Positions 5,258-5,331 of a stretch of 5,331 nt of DNA are shown piece by piece. This DNA comes from Neptunomonas sp. (GTDB taxonomy: Bacteria; Pseudomonadota; Gammaproteobacteria; Pseudomonadales; Balneatricaceae). Location of the stretch: NCBI GenBank assembly GCA_004195305.1, contig SDWN01000420.1:1-5331 (forward strand). Direction: 5' to 3'. Numbering within the stretch: the stretch's first letter is position 1; each line of letters begins with the position of its first letter. The position numbers and the translations under genes are program-made. The notes under the pieces were generated by a model, which was not told where the DNA came from, ran no database searches, and saw only the letters and a program-made list of their open reading frames with translations.

Positions 5258-5331
5258 GTGATCGACCGCTCCCAAGTTAGCGCTATTATTCTGGCCGGTG
5301 GCCAGGGCTTGCGCATGGGCGGCGCAGATAA
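5258..5331 (+). CDS. mobA: MobA, molybdenum cofactor guanylyltransferase (5' end only)
   Basis: Only the first 24 codons are in the window. Residues 12-24 read LAGGQGLRMGGAD, the nucleotide-binding signature LAGGxGxRMGGxDK of MobA; the next codon begins AA, consistent with the expected Lys. MobA transfers GMP from GTP to molybdopterin to make the bis-MGD cofactor of nitrate reductases, DMSO reductases and formate dehydrogenases. The GTG at 5258 is the only plausible start: the frame is open back to a TAA at 5159 but has no ATG, GTG or TTG in between. The conserved strand SAIILAGG then begins about eight residues in, as usual for the family. No good Shine-Dalgarno is visible. A related nucleotidyltransferase (MocA- or IspD-like) is possible, but the RMGG form favours MobA. 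Confidence 0.82.
   Translation, partial: MIDRSQVSAIILAGGQGLRMGGAD

Overview
The window reads as chromosomal core sequence from a gammaproteobacterium, most likely of the Pseudomonadales/Oceanospirillales type. That is inferred from a PsrA-like TetR regulator next to nagZ (a pairing I recall from Pseudomonas), from sohB, and from a Gram-negative peptidoglycan-recycling set. I see no transposase, integrase, phage gene, CRISPR array, rRNA or tRNA. Six complete or near-complete genes and one gene start fill almost all of it.

Left half, minus strand (about 39-2461): a compact cluster transcribed right to left, psrA-like TetR regulator > YkuD-domain L,D-carboxypeptidase/transpeptidase > nagZ. The first two overlap by 4 bases (ATGA), and nagZ follows 75 bases later behind a strong AAGGAG site. 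The YkuD protein has no signal peptide and sits beside nagZ, a cytoplasmic recycling glycosidase. This fits the ElsL class of cytoplasmic L,D-carboxypeptidases better than a periplasmic crosslinking enzyme. NagZ itself carries an unusual insertion made of five tandem 15-bp (5-residue) repeats.

Middle: sohB (minus, 2599-3660) encodes a membrane-anchored S49 serine peptidase. It lies upstream of the regulator on the same strand, separated by a 137-base gap that holds two dyad-symmetric elements. Divergent from sohB is a small stand-alone SCP2 sterol-carrier-type lipid-binding protein (plus, about 3824-4144). Candidate extended -10 promoters face both ways in the gap between them.

Right: nudC (minus, 4239-5042), an NADH/NAD+ pyrophosphatase, converges on the SCP2 gene. 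A well-formed hairpin lies between the two stop codons. Beyond an AT-rich intergenic region, the first 24 codons of mobA (molybdenum cofactor guanylyltransferase, plus) begin at about 5258 and run off the window.

The clearest oddities are the NagZ repeat expansion, the probable reassignment of the YkuD protein to cytoplasmic peptidoglycan recycling, and the uncharacterised inverted repeats around the regulator gene. I do not see a multi-gene system that looks wholly new.
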